Positions 1 to 12,424 of a DNA stretch of 64,000 nucleotides are shown here, piece after piece (positions within the stretch are counted from its first letter, which is position 1; every line of letters begins with the position of its first letter). The stretch is from Aradus depressus. Lineage: Eukaryota; Arthropoda; Insecta; Hemiptera; Aradidae. The DNA lies in contig OY759217.1 of NCBI GenBank assembly GCA_963662175.1, forward strand, positions 46,476,108-46,540,107. The letters are read 5' to 3'. The notes under the pieces are model-generated. The model made no database searches. It was given only the letters and a program-made list of their open reading frames with translations, and was not told where the DNA came from. A program made the position numbers and the translations under genes.

Positions 1-847
1 ACTTTCAAATTTGTTTTGCGTTTTTCTCGAAACCATATCTAATAAAATATATATATACATATGTATATTATTCCATAAAATAATAACATATAAATGAAAT
101 TAAATTTGTCTGAAGACCTGCTGTTGACCAAAGCTACAGTTGACCACTGGTCTAAATTGATCCGGTTGAGATTTCCTCGCATAAATATTAACCAGCGAAC
201 AAGGAAGCCCTGGTGTAGATAGATTTCCAAAATCGGTCATTTTTTAAAGGCGATGTCAACGCGTGTCTCAGCCTGAGTTACTTCCCAGTTGCCTGGTAGA
301 AGGCTGTATGATGATGTTCCAAGCCTCGTCACTACCCGGAGTACTAAACACCTATGAGTCTGATGATAACTGTCTTTAGAATCTCGGGAAAATAAATATC
401 ATAAGATATAAGAATATATTAACTCCAGATGTAATGTATTTATCAGGGAGGAGCCCCTATGTAAGTCAACTGTTAAATATTAGCGCAAAACGGTGAACTA
501 ACGGGAAGCGAAAAATTAATTGATTAATTCGTTCTGGGGAAGTACATTGCCGGTGATTCATCGTCTTGCTTTTATTTATAAATTAACCAGTTATCTGTTG
601 AATTACAATATTTACCTATAATTAGTTTTGTAAAATGGAAAATTTAGAAATAAAGTAAATAGCAGTTATCATTTATTATATTAATAAAAGAGAATGAATA
701 AGTAGGTTATAGAATAATATATTATAAAGAAGTGGTTTTACAAGAATGCGTGCGCACAATGTTGTTACAAAATTCTTGATCTTGGTGAACTTATGATAGA
801 GCATTAAATAACATGATTCTAGCCAGTTCCAATATCTATATTATGGT
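1..847. other. 3' flank of OR-1, no gene seen
   Basis: No convincing coding region; the short open frames here have no recognisable content. From about 600 the sequence resembles the 3' flanks of the other four receptor genes (near 13615, 26690, 35435 and 51695), all sharing an AT-rich block with a TTATAATTAGTTTT-like core. This marks the start of the duplicated gene unit. Bases about 436-570 are one copy of a dispersed repeat described separately. Confidence 0.6.
436..570 (+). repeat. dispersed repeat containing GATTAATTCGTTCTGGGGAA
   Basis: A block with AATTGATTAATTCGTTCTGG followed by a segment reading into GGTGATTCATCG. Diverged relatives occur at about 14795-14930 (+), 29200-29320 (-), 30350-30490 (-), 37440-37545 (+) and 55385-55520 (-). 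No terminal inverted repeats or coding sequence were seen, so the class is unknown. Confidence 0.5.
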
Positions 848-3800
848 TCATTTTGAGGATTTCACGACAGCATATAGTTTATATGAAGCCTCTAAACTCT
901 GCAAAAATAAAAATTGTTATTTTATCCAATATATAAATATTTTTAAATATGTCAACAATGCAAATAACTGAAGGGAAATTCTGGAAAGAAGTTGATACTT
1001 ACATCACCAAAGGTTCTCATTCGAAGTGGAGCACTATGTTTGAACGTAGATATAGTGTAGGGTTGACTTGACTGCCTCAGCATCATGATCACTGTTCTCC
1101 TGAACTTCAAACTTTGTGCGTACCAAGGTAGGTCGTATACTGCCTTGAACAATTCATCGTTCTGTAACAAAGTTCCAACAACATTTCGTAAGTTCCTAAT
1201 AATGATTTGATTACCTCATATTGAAGAGGATCACACATAGGGTAAAATGTACCAATTTCAAATATCTCGTGTAGAAGACAAAATGCAAAAAAATGTTTGA
1301 GGATAAATAATTTTCCATTTATGGTTTTAATTTATCAGCCGGGTAAAACATCTAAAGGTTACGGTTAAAATTTGTTAGATATTGTGTCTCATGCCCGGGC
1401 TTTAACTATGAGCTCATATCGCCTATTACCAGAGAGCTTTTTTGCTGTCAAAATTCAGGACTATGTCAGTAGGGTCGGGCTCATGTCCACCAGAGCGTTC
1501 TTTCGTCGAGGCGATACGACATTGTAGTTAAAGACCGGTCATCAGTCACAATAACTAACTAACATACGTTATGATGGAACATATGGTGTGATATAAACTT
1601 TTTAAAGAATAGGTACTCCACCATAATGAATGTTAGAGTTATTGTGACTGATGCCCGGTCTTTAACTACAATGTCGTATCGCCTCTACGAAAGAGTTTCT
1701 TATATATCTGTTACGGTTCTCCTTTGAAATAACATCAAAGTCATATAATTAAACTTTAATAATTAAGTTTTAGGGTATTCACACATCATTGGGTACCCTA
1801 CCAATATGAGCAAAGTAATGTCCCCATTGATGATGGATTGATTTTATTTGAAGGGAGGAGGGACTTACTTAATTTGAGGCTCACAGAATTAAATTAGCAT
1901 TAGAACTTTAATGTACTCATTATGCTCCATATGCTCCTTTAGGAGGAGTTCCAACATGCATTTCCAATCATTTTGAAGAAAAATGAAATTTAGTATCCTC
2001 GAATCTTTCGTCATTTCATAAAAAAATAAAATATGAAAAAAATGACTGCAGGGAATTGCAGAAAATAGATCCATCATACTTAACCACTTTTCTTGATTTG
2101 AATGAAATTAATATCTGTGAATTTTTGGCCATCCTCTAAAAAATTACTCCTGAAAATTGCACGTGCCCCCCCTGGCTAGCGCAAAAATCAAGATTACGAA
2201 AGTTGTGCTTTACTTAAATGTACATGTACAAAACAAGTCATATTACATTTATTCAAATATACATGAATTCGATCATTTCATTTCCCCGTTCAAAATCTTC
2301 ATTTATGTTATACTTTATACTCTTAAAGCGGATTTTACATGCACAGTAAAAAAGCAAAGCGCAGCAGCAGCAAATGCACGCTATTGGATATCAGTAATTT
2401 AATTCTAAAAGCACAGAAACCACAGCGTGCATTTGCTGCTGCTGCACTTTGCATTTTGCTGCTCATGTAAAGTCAGCTAAGTATTACAGTCAGTGGTTAC
2501 CTCAGGGGGAGCTTCTAGAGGTCTGAGTCTCCCAAATAATAAAAAAAAAGTCTGCAGGGCTAACTGTGGACTGTGTCCCCGGGAGTCTGCACCCCCCCCC
2601 CCCCCCCCCTCTCTTTCTTCTTTTCATTTTCTACAATTTAATTCAAGTGGTTAAATTAATGTTTTTTTATCATACCAAAAACCCGACAAAGGGTTTTTCC
2701 ATTGATTTAGGACGTAGAGAGGCGGTGAACTATGGTGTGAAATTCTCGGAACCGAGAACCTGCTTATTTAAAAAAATAGTTTTTATCTAGAAAAATCTAT
2801 GGTGCCCCACCCTGTATATACATAGATTGTTTTACCTCAGATATCAGCATTTCTCCAAGATAATTGCATCCAAAGTTCAATGCTATAAATGTAAAGAAGA
2901 TAGTTACAAGAAGAACTTGCGACTCAGGTCTTTTCGTCTGTGGACAAAAATATTTAGGGTTAGAAGCTCATCATCGTTAATATGGTTAAGTTATCTGGTC
3001 AACTTGAGCAGGTGTACATATTATAAATGTAGGCATTGAGGCATATGTATTATATATGTAGGCATTAAGGAACATGTATTATAAATGTAGGCATTAAGGC
3101 ATATGTATTATAAATGCAGAAAATGCACGAATAAAATTAAATGATGTCTGTAGACACGCAATAAATTGTTTTGTTGTAGTTGTGTGTGCTTCTGATGCTC
3201 GGTTTTTCGTCCAGGTATGAGTTGAGAGAGAAGGATGATCTCGCATTCGATCGTTTAGAAATATAAGAACGTTTGTGTATGTACTTCCCCAGCGCGAATT
3301 CATCTATGACGTTTTCCTCTTTCTTTAACATCAATCCACCGTCTTGTTTGAAAATCAATCAGGGACTACTGAACCTTCATACGAACTGGTTGATACATTA
3401 ATAGTAGACGCATTGTGCCTTTATGAGCAAATATTGATGAGCCCTTACATCTCACTCTGGATGAAGATATGTGCGGATGGTCATAAATAAAAATGGCAAA
3501 AACGTCGATCAAGAAGTTCGTAGGGCAGTACGACGTACTTACACTTTCCGGTCGGTAGGGAACGCCTCGAATCTACGTGGGTACAACCTGACCACTGGAT
3601 GTTCTAGATATTATCAGTTCAGCGAGACTTCAATTTCAAGCACTTCTTCTTTAAGAGGAAGAACAGCCCGAACTGTTATTGCGGGGACCTCGAGAGACTG
3701 GACCAGTGGCAGCTGGTGACGGCGACAGACCGGTGGTTCTAAGCCGTCATAGTCTCACTTAAACCTCCATTTGATCCGGAGCTCTCTCGACACACGACGT

Positions 3801-6073
3801 ACATGTGCACCCATAAAAAGTTAATAAAGAAGAGATTTCTGATTCCCTAAACAAAGGTCTATTTACATCGGTTGTCGCCCCCTTTTTCTGCTTCTTCCTT
3901 CTTCCCTTCAAAGGATTTCTTTGAAGTTCCACAGGTGTCGTCGTTATGTTGACATATCGTAAGTACATTTCATATGCCTATTACTGATATTTAAATATAT
4001 ATTGTTATAATTTGATTTTTACCAATTGTATTTTTTCAAAACAGTTTTAAACAAGAATAATGCTTAGTATGCAAATAAATTATTTCAGCAGCGTAATTAG
4101 AATGCTAGACTTATATAACAATTTAAATTTAGATAAATTTGTTAAACATTCATTGATGTACTCTTAGATGTAGGTTTTGCTGAGACAACTGTAGGTATCT
4201 TCTAAGTTGAGGAACGCAGACATATTGTGGAATTTGTAATAAATAAAACAAACTTATTTTTTGGAATAGACAATATTTCAAAAAATAAGTTTGTTTTATT
4301 TAACTGTAGGTATGTTTTCCAGTTTTTGTTTAGATTTTGTTCCTTTAGGCAAATCTAGAGGATTCCAACATATTTTATGCAATTGAATGACTGGTAGCAT
4401 CGACGTTTCTAGCAAACTGTCTGAACAATTACTGTTCGAAGTGGATGTGATATCACATCCACTTCGAACATTCATTTAAAACAGAAATGTTCGTTTCTGT
4501 CCGATTGAAGCTGATGTCTCCACTTTCCTCGTGACAACTGATCAGTGGTCAATCTGATGGAGTAGATCTATGATGGTACTGCATACAAGTACAAGTTTGT
4601 CAACACTGAGTATGAAACTTGTGCACTAAACTGAGTACAAGACTTCGAGGAAAGGTAGCATGTGAGGGGTGATTAGAGCGGGTCCAGTAAAGATGGGCAG
4701 CTCACCCACAAACAGCAACCCACTTTGCTGCACAAATCACAGCTAGTTTCATTTTGGGAAAAGTGAAGACGATGAATGACACTTAAACAAAACATATCTC
4801 GAAATAAATCTGATATGTATATTTTTTTACAACTATTTTAAATAAGTAGAAGTGGTGTTATGTTGGTAAATGTGTGGAAAAGTAAGATTTCCGTGCAAAC
4901 CGGGCCAAAAATGAGTCAAATCTCGGGAAAAAAACTATCAGAATTTTTTTATTTTTGAACAAAACAACGTTTTTGCCTTGATAGTTGGGGGAGTTTTTTT
5001 AAAATGATTATATTATTTTTCAAGAAGTGAAGTAAAAATGAAATAGGATATATTGTGTTAGAGTGGTTTGTAGAAAAGTCCAAGAATGTGAACTTACCGT
5101 GACAAAATCATAGGCATAAAAGCAGAAAATTATGCAAGACGAAATATTTCGAAGTTCGTACACCAGGCCATAAGCTGCTTTAAGATTCCCGTGCCACCTG
5201 AAAGCCAAATAAAAATGTACAAATGGTGTAAAATGTACCTAATATTCTGTTAGTGGATAAATAGTTTTAATGCACTTTTAATTTTAACTTAATTTAAATG
5301 GAATTTTCAAAGTCAGAAAAAAATGAAATCTATTCTTTAATTATAAGTCTTGAAAAAATTTGTGGACTATCTTCAGTAGTTATCTAGTATATCGATAGAT
5401 ACTTAAGTAGTATTTAAAACTTCCCGTAGATCTAGCGTGCCTGAGACCAGGGAGCGTCAATCCGCTGGCCGAATGCGGCTGCCATACACCAACCCGAGGG
5501 GGTCAAAAAAAGCTTTTTTTTTTTTTCAACAAAAATGTGGATTTAAGTTGACAACTGTTTTTTGTTTTCATTTATTCATTTTACTTTTTGTTTTGGTGTT
5601 TTATCGGACAGTCTAATGATGAGTACAACCTCAAAAGCCGGCTAGCATAATATAATACTTTCTTTATTAAAAGTATAAGAAAGTAAAAAAAAATATACAT
5701 TTTATGTGGACATTACATTACAGGACTTTCTTGTATCAACCATTTTTGTACAGATTGTACAGGGGTATGTGTGCTGGCTTACTGAGCTCAAGATCGTGGG
5801 TTCAAGCCCAGCCGAGGCCTTTAGTTTAGTTTACCCGGGAGGTGAAATAAAGTTAAGCTCGCCGTCCTACGGATGAGACGTAAAGCGATGGTCCGGACTC
5901 TATACGATATCATCAGGTACTCGTTAAAGACCCTCTCTCTTCCCTAGGTGAAGAGAAATTTAGGGTAGGCAAAAAGTAGAGTCGGGCTCATGTCCACCAG
6001 ATTGAAAAAAAAAATTGCTCTGGTAGTAGGCGATATGACCTCTATGTTAAAGTCCGGGCATGAGTTATAATAG

Positions 6074-6156
<83 letters not shown>

Positions 6157-7258
6157 TTTTTAGTAATAAAATCATGTTTTAAAATTAGTTGCTATGTTTT
6201 ACAATGAATACATTATTTAAATTATTTCCTAGAGAAATTACATTTTTTGACCTTTTTGTGTAAATCGAAAAAATGTCTGAAGAAATAGGTTTCAGAACGA
6301 CATTTTAGTTTGAGATTCGTCATTTATCTAAAAAAAGGAGACGACCTTTGTGCAAATGTGCCTTTCCACAACTTTTATTTGTAGAGATTTTTGATTAGGT
6401 CATTAATATAAGAGGTATCTTGTAAATTATATTTAATTGAATAGTCTCAATTTTCGGCACAAAATCTAATATTAGGTATATTGATATTATTATATGTACT
6501 ACTTACTTGATGAGGATGGTGTGTTTTTTGGACAATGCCATCAATTCAGAGTAACCATCAATTCTTGGATCCAAATTTATTTTCAATTTTAATTGTAATA
6601 ATTGCTTTTTGAAAATATTTATTTCAGTAATTGTACAGGTAAGAGTCATAGAGAATAGACCGTCTGCTCCCCCCACGAGTAACAAAGTTATACAAGCCCA
6701 AACCGCAGAGGCACCTTCTACCCAATAAAAAGTGGAATTTCGCTCGATGGGTTTATTTAACAAGCCAGTGAGAGGAAGAGATATCACAATAGGTGACAAT
6801 TTAAATTCAAAATAAAACAAAATTGCATCTAAAATTACTCGGCCTGGGAATAAACATATCCAAAATGTAGTCAAAAATATTAAACACTTATAAAGTGTCT
6901 TCCAAAAATAAGCAATATTTTTTTTTAATAAATCAATCTCCCAAGGCTCTTGATGATTGGAGATCAATTCGTCTAGACCTTTCATTAAAGTTACCATTTC
7001 TCTTCTTTTATAGGCACACAGCATACCTTTCCCAAAAACAAAAACAGTCGATGGACACATAATAATTTCGCTACTGATACCGTCAGACAAATTTGTTTTA
7101 CAAAATATACCCAAACTTATAATCATAATGATGAAAGAGTAAACTACACGCAACATTTGGAGAATGGATAATAGTTTCCCATATTTGTAGTTATCAAAAT
7201 CAAACCAACATCCACCAATTTGTGAGTAAGTTACAGAAAGAGTCACCCATGGATTCAT
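848..7258 (-). CDS. odorant receptor OR-1 (7tm_6 family), five exons, intact
   Basis: Insect odorant receptor: a seven-transmembrane ligand-binding subunit expected to pair with Orco in the dendrite membrane of olfactory neurons. Exons, 5' to 3' on the minus strand: 6507-7258, 5098-5197, 2836-2937, 1003-1161, 848-898; introns are GT-AG and phases are 2,0,0,0. The product is 387 residues, typical for the family. The start is the Met of MNPWVT, about 35 residues before the first hydrophobic segment (36-55); further segments lie near 65-82, 123-142, 182-208, 265-284 and 292-312. Exon 4 carries the conserved C-terminal core (AVYDLPWY, then LRQSSQPYTI) and exon 5 ends in SYKLYAVVKSSK followed by TGA. 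An upstream ATG at the position homologous to 33091 runs into a stop after 14 codons, so it is not used here. The family call is firm; the ligand is unknown. Confidence 0.9.
1384..1690. repeat. fragments of tRNA-derived SINE arranged as inverted repeats
   Basis: Three pieces of the SINE 3' half lie in alternating orientation: about 1384-1445 (-), 1475-1560 (+) and 1630-1690 (-). The second and third pair as arms of an inverted repeat around a spacer of roughly 70 bases. Located in OR-1 intron 3, between exons 4 and 3. Confidence 0.7.
2325..2480. mobile_element. MITE-like inverted repeat with CAG-rich arms
   Basis: Two arms of about 55 bases (2325-2382 and 2421-2480) are imperfect reverse complements. 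They share a perfect inner block, GCAGCAGCAGCAAATGCACG, and an outer TTTACATG motif. Non-coding, in OR-1 intron 3. The element family is not recognised. Confidence 0.6.
2592..2609. repeat. poly-C tract, 18 bases
   Basis: Uninterrupted run of C in OR-1 intron 3, followed by a pyrimidine-rich stretch. Confidence 0.9.
3018..3118. repeat. short tandem repeat, about three units of ~33 bp
   Basis: Degenerate units containing TATGTATTATAAATGTAGG followed by CATTAAGG. Located in OR-1 intron 2, just upstream (in gene sense) of exon 3. Single related units occur at the same relative position in the other receptor genes, so the expansion is local. Confidence 0.6.
4190..4313. mobile_element. small hairpin insertion with flanking direct repeats
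   Basis: A perfect 23-base inverted repeat (4241-4263 with 4279-4301) lies between two copies of AACTGTAGGTAT, at about 4190 and 4302. The layout suggests a roughly 110-base insertion with a 12-base target duplication in OR-1 intron 2. Confidence 0.45.
4433..4470. repeat. perfect 38-bp palindrome without spacer
   Basis: Each 19-base half (TGTTCGAAGTGGATGTGAT and its reverse complement) meets at the centre, 4451/4452. Located in OR-1 intron 2. Function unknown. Confidence 0.8.
5765..6075 (+). mobile_element. tRNA-derived SINE, near full length
   Basis: Begins with a tRNA-like head (box-B-like GGGTTCAAGCCC), then the shared body with ACGTAAAGCGATGGTCCGGA and the 3' part ending in a tail rich in TAATAACTAA-like words. 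Inserted in OR-1 intron 1 and followed directly by a TA microsatellite. Confidence 0.75.
6076..6155. repeat. (TA)n microsatellite
   Basis: About 78 bases of pure TA repeat at the 3' end of the preceding SINE. It may have grown from the SINE tail. Confidence 0.95.
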
Positions 7259-8400
7259 CCTTCCTAACAGATCTACTGTGTACTAAGTTTTGGAAATGTG
7301 TGAGGACGGGTAACATATGCTTGAATGATGTATTCAAGGAACATACTTTGATCCCTGTAATTGTCTCTTAATAGCCATCTAACTTTTGTAACTCCCAGGA
7401 GAGTAGGCAAGTGTACGTTACGTATCTACGTAAGCTCTTCAATTATATATATCCAGATATCAATTATCTGTCTAATTGCTAAATAACTTTGTTCTCAACT
7501 TTATTAAGGAGTGGATTTTACCCTACTTTCTTATAAGCCATGAAGGAGGTACATTAAAATGCATAATAATTATCTTACATCAAGGCAAATCCGAATATGT
7601 ATCATTTTCTCTTAGTCCATAATTCCTTAGCTATATAATCTAGCGTAACTTAAAGATTCATGAGTAAAGTCGTAATATTATATAAGGTGCAAGAAATGTT
7701 CTGTGATATTCCCACAAAATTGGTCAATTTTCTGTCTAACTACTAAATAACTTTAGTTTTCTACTTAGTCGGAGACACTAGGCCTATAAATGACTCAATA
7801 ACTATGTTACATCAAGACAACTTCCGAATATGTATTATTTTATCTTAGTCTTACTTCCTTTTTTTAGTTTCATGAATAAAGTCCATAATACTATATTAGC
7901 CGCATGGAATGTTTCGAGATGTGGCCATAAAATTGATTTTATAACAAGTAGGTTAGTACTTCAGGAGACACGTTATATATACTCTTATGCTTAGTCCACA
8001 AATGCATTAACAAATATTCGGTGATCGCCCTACGTTATAATCTAACATTACTTATTTGCCAATATGCAAAGTACATTAATTACCGAATGCTGTTTCTTCA
8101 TACTCGTCCCTTCGAAAAAGAAACTTCGCTATTAGTTTAGGGATTTTCATGTATTTTCTGTACTATATCTGTACCATTTGGGAAAAAGTAGATAAGTCGA
8201 TTTGTGTCCAAAATGAGATAAATACTCCGGGCAACCCATATTGGTGTCCTACACATCGTGTAAAAGTATGCAAGTCGTAATGTCAATGGTACCCTTGAAA
8301 ACGCATTGGGCATTTTTAGACAACTCGGAAATTTACTTATGGATTTATACAATTACATTTATTTGTTTTTATCATAACCGCGTTCGTGCCCTAAAATTGG
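7259..8400. promoter_or_regulatory. conserved 5' flank of OR-1
   Basis: This region aligns with the 5' flanks of OR-2 (23574-24335), OR-3 (32972-33660), OR-4 (41345-41800) and OR-5 (59428-59890). A block with CTAATTGCTAAATAACTTTG lies 213-218 bases upstream of the start codon in all five genes (7472, 23787, 33184, 41562, 59642); on the gene strand it reads as an AT-rich homeodomain-like site. No TATA box or transcription start can be fixed. Promoter activity is inferred from position and conservation only, and recent duplication may explain much of the similarity. Confidence 0.4.
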
Positions 8401-8504
8401 ATTAACGTATTTATCTTGCGTAAAGAAACATTTGCCCAGATGCGGTTAAGAGATAATTACCATTATGCAGTTCTGAAACGCTTTTTTCATTGGCAGAAAC
8501 TTTC

Positions 8505-8775
8505 GTCACTCTGGTGGACATGAGCCCTACTCTACTGTGGGAGCCCTAAATTTTGCCTACCCTAAATTTTTATTTACCTAGGGCAGGGGTCTTTAACGAA
8601 TACCTGACATCGTACAGGCTCGGGACCATCGCTCAACGTCCCATCCGAAGGACGGCGTGCTTAAGTTTTTTTTACCTCCCAGATAAAATAAACTAAGGGC
8701 CTCGGTCGGGTTTCGAACCCACGTTCTTGAGCTCAGAAGCCAAGCACGCATACCACTGAGCTACCGGCGTCCTCT
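8505..8775 (-). mobile_element. tRNA-derived SINE, full length
   Basis: On the minus strand the head carries an A-box-like TAGCTCAGTGGTATGCGTGC and a B box GGTTCGAAACC, followed by the common body. Flanked at its head by a short TA repeat. Located in the OR-1/OR-2 spacer. Confidence 0.8.
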
Positions 8776-8999
8776 ATATATATATATATACAATACTTCT
8801 TAGGTTAGCTGTTCTAATGAGAAGAGAAAAGAACAGAAAAACTGTAATAATTTAAAAAAGGCCCCAGTGGTTACAATGTACGTTACAAAATATGGTCGAA
8901 CAAACGTACGGACAGACATCATCCAGATAATTGTATTTTCGTATTCTAGTTAAAGTATTCAACTTCAATACAAAAATTAAACTATCAATACCAGACTAT

Positions 9000-9400
9000 A
9001 TGAAACTCAAGATCGGGGACAGCTGGTCTGGTTCACAGGCGGCTCAGAAACCGAAAAAGGAGTTGGAGTTGGAACACATGGGAGGACAGTCAAGGGAGAT
9101 ACTAGTATATCCCTAGGTGTGTATCCTACTGTGTTCCAAGCTGAAGTATATGCCATCCTCGAGTGTGCCTGGCTCTTCAAGAGACGGAACATCAGGGAAG
9201 GCAGACTCTAATATTGTCTGAGAACCCAGCAGCGCTGCGAGCTGTCAACATAGATTTCAAACTTGTCCTGGAATGGCTTCAAGCACTGGAGCCCCTGGCG
9301 GACTAAAATAGAGAGTTGAGATGGGTAGGAGAGCAACGAAAAGGCTGATCAAGTAACCAGGTAAGGAGCTGACAGAGGACCTATAGGACCGGAATCCTTC
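9000..9400 (+). pseudogene. LINE RNase H fragment, decayed
   Basis: A plus-strand frame reads like the start of a retrotransposon RNase H domain: a WFTGGS segment where WFTDGS is expected, then VFQAEVYAILECAWLF. It then runs into a stop near 9211 and frameshifts. In this family the Asp of TDGS is catalytic; here it is Gly, so the fragment is dead. No LINE 5' portion is visible. Confidence 0.65.
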
Positions 9401-9959
9401 TAAATTTGTGTGTGTGGGGGGGTACCTGGAACCCTAAGTGAGATATAACACACACGTGTTAATCATCTCTAGACTGTATATAGGGTATACATATATTTTT
9501 AGATTAGACATGTACATCATCCATTTACCATAAATGATTCCGAAAAACAGTTACCTAGTTACATATATTTTATATTTACAGATATCTCTTTTAATAGAGA
9601 TATGTTACTGTTATCAGTTAACATTGATAACCATTCAACACCAAAATCAATTATGATGTTTAAAACGTTATATTTGTTGCAGATTTTGCTTAGATTTATG
9701 TTGTAAATAATTTGAAATTAGAATGATTTATATGGTATAGAATATTAGGAAAAATTAAAACTTGTTAACCTAAAATATTGAGCCTCTTTTCATAATTAAA
9801 ATATGGACCATATATATACGAAATTTCATAAATTTAGGAAGAGATCAATGAAACAAAAAATATATATTGTGCATGACCTCTAGAGAAGACACAGACAAAT
9901 TTATCAGTTCTCATGAATATTTGGTAGATGATCTTCATCTGCCTCGATGACGTACTAGG

Positions 9960-11636
9960 TAATATCGTCGGCACCATGCTAAACTAACGAATGTGAAAAT
10001 TGGCACTTTTCAGTAGAGCCAAAACACTGAATATAATGTTTTTTCCCCTGGCGCATTTAGTTATATTCATTTTTTACATTTTTATAGATAACTTTAAGTG
10101 TAAAACTACCGTTTGAAGTTATTACTTTAATTTTAATTATTTGTAAAATTATTAATAATAATTGTTTAAAAATATTCGCTACTTTACCAAAATGGAAATT
10201 TTTGGTGTAAAGTCACTGAATTGAAGGTAAAGTATCGAATGTGCAATTTTAGTGAAAATTCGATAGTTTGCAACGAAGTTTCATGGCGGGCATTTTCGAT
10301 ACTTTACATGTAGGTTAAAAAATTGCTATAAAAATGAATAATAATGAATGAAACAATAAATAACTATTTTTTTTTACTTTGAAAAACTTTTATTAAATTT
10401 ACATAATTCATAAAAAATACATTTATTCTTCAATTTCCGTGTTGTCTGGTTCTGGAAGAGAAACACGGATATATTTTGAAGTCGGAAGTTGCTCGTAATA
10501 AGACCTGTACGCCCTGGGAACTAGCCCTTGATTGCATAGTTGCAATAAATCTTTTTTTTTCACCTCCGATATACAAATCCGACCATAGTATGGCATGAAG
10601 GGTTCAGGAAGGCTATCATTGGGAGAAATGAATTTTTTCCCTCGTTTTCTTTTTCGAATCAAAACATCAAAATCAGTGTCATCCAAATTAGTTTTGACAA
10701 AAATTTTATTTAATTCTGATTTCCGGTATTGAAACCACAAGCATGAATTGAAACTAAAATTTTTATCAATGTGATTTTCATTAATCTTTTTGGGATTTTT
10801 CTTTTTCTCAGTCGTTTCTGGAACAAATTGGTCTTGATAAGGATTAAAATTTAAAAAATCATCATGTAGGAGCTTAGTCACATCGTAAGGTTTGGGTTTC
10901 GTACGCGCCAATCTGGTCCATTGGTCCCAGTCTGAGGGTACGTGTACTGGTATATTTTTTGCTTTTGCCTCAATCTTAGAGTGAACGGAGTCACACTCCA
11001 TTTGCGAATGGCCTGACTCAAAATAAACATGATCGATGGTTTCTAATTGAGGGTGTACTTGTAACGCATACAGACACATGCAAGAAAAGTTAAAATTTTT
11101 TTGCTGCCCTCCGCAGTTGTCAGACATCATACGTATTTTGGTTACTTCTGGGTGGTCAAAAATGAATTTGAAAATGCATGTAGAAATTTCGATGCTACCC
11201 CTCTTTCCCTCAGTTTCGTCCCACAAGTAGCAATTGACTTCTGCATTCCCCAAATTATAGATAGTAAAATTGTAAACAGCAAGCTTGCGTACATAAAAAA
11301 ACGTGTCACATTCGATGAATTACTATGGTTCAATATGCGCATTCAACTGTCTTTGATGTAGTGAGAACTAACGAATCTGGCATTTTCGCTAGTTTGGATT
11401 ATAGCGTTTGGGAAATTTTTTTTATTTGTCCAACTGTGTAAACTGTTGAATATCATATTCGTAAATATAGTATCGGGCAAAGCTGTATATTCGTAAGAAT
11501 GACATTGGCTTACGACCACCCAACAGATCCGTCGTTTTACCAGTATGTAGCCCTTTTTGAGTACTACGGCAAACCATCGAATTTGAAAAACACGATTTTT
11601 CACATTCGTTAGTTTAGCATGGTGCCGACGATATTA
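9960..11636 (-). mobile_element. DNA-transposon-like element with 40-bp perfect TIRs
   Basis: The ends 9960-9999 and 11597-11636 are perfect reverse complements; the outer 20 bases are TAATATCGTCGGCACCATGC. Inside, short words such as AACGAATGTGAAAA and CGTTAGTTT recur near both ends in both orientations, as subterminal repeats do in transposons. The body encodes the protein fragment described next. The AT-rich outermost bases make the exact end and target duplication ambiguous. Confidence 0.75.
10423..11326 (-). pseudogene. DUF7869-like transposon protein, C-terminal fragment
   Basis: The open frame runs from just after a stop near 11327 to 10423; its first Met is at 11253, but homology-like sequence (YNFTIYNLGNAEVNCYLWDE) starts before it, so the original start has been lost. 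The fragment has about 300 residues. Motifs are MSDNCGGQQKN and, about 40 residues later, FESGHSQMECDSVHSKIE, which I recognise from insect proteins with the DUF7869 domain, where spaced Asp and Glu residues suggest an RNase H-like fold. The C-terminal third is basic (RKRKRGKK). It lies wholly between the inverted repeats above. A role as the element's transposase is inferred. The N-terminal part is missing, and whether an intron or a deletion explains this cannot be told. Confidence 0.6.
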
Positions 11637-12420
11637 TGTACCATGCGGACATTTAGTGTGCTCCATGAACTGTTCTGTTTTTTTATTTATTAACCTTATT
11701 GTAGAAGTCCCAAAATTGAGTTGTATACAGTTCATTTCACCTGATAAACATACATAGGTCACTTACGAAACTAACATGAGCTGACCAAAATCGGTTAACG
11801 GTAAGAAACTGAGTTACGTTTGCTTCTTACTTCGTAATCTAATAAAGATCGTCCCAGAGGAATCATTAACTAGGTACTCTATATTACCTGGAAAGCTATC
11901 CAACATCCCAAGCTTTTTTCGTCCTGTAAACATATACGCATCCATTCAAAAATCCTGGGGAAAAGTTTTTCTATCCTTGAATCCAAACATGTTATTCGGC
12001 TTCCCAACTCGTCGATTCTACAGTCAGGCGTACCCATTGGGCGAAATCGAAATGGGAAACCTGTTATTTTAAGTAACCCTAGTTTATTATATTTAAAACT
12101 ATTGAACTGCGCCAAACATCCTACTCATACTGTATTCCGCCAACTGTATTTTTTGTTTATATGATTTGTGTACCTACTATTTGCTATCTGTTTGGGATTG
12201 GGATGAATCTAATTCGCAAAATTCAGTTTTTTCGTTCTCACTGTGTTTATATTCTCTATTAGTCCGATAGTCGAAGTCCTGTGATATATTATAAAAATGT
12301 GCGATATCGAGCTAAAGCAAATGGAAATATAATTGACATATTATATCGTTTATATTGACATTTTTTAAAATGAACTATATGTTTCTCTCTATATCAAGAG
12401 AACCTGGATTGTTTCACCAA
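11637..12420. other. spacer, nothing recognised
   Basis: Intergenic sequence between OR-1 and OR-2 with no coding signal or repeat that I can identify. Confidence 0.5.
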
Positions 12421-12424
12421 AAGT

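Noticed and set aside
3471..3719. 82-codon Ser/Arg-rich frame in OR-1 intron 2
   Set aside because: No domain, no conservation at the same site in the other receptor genes.
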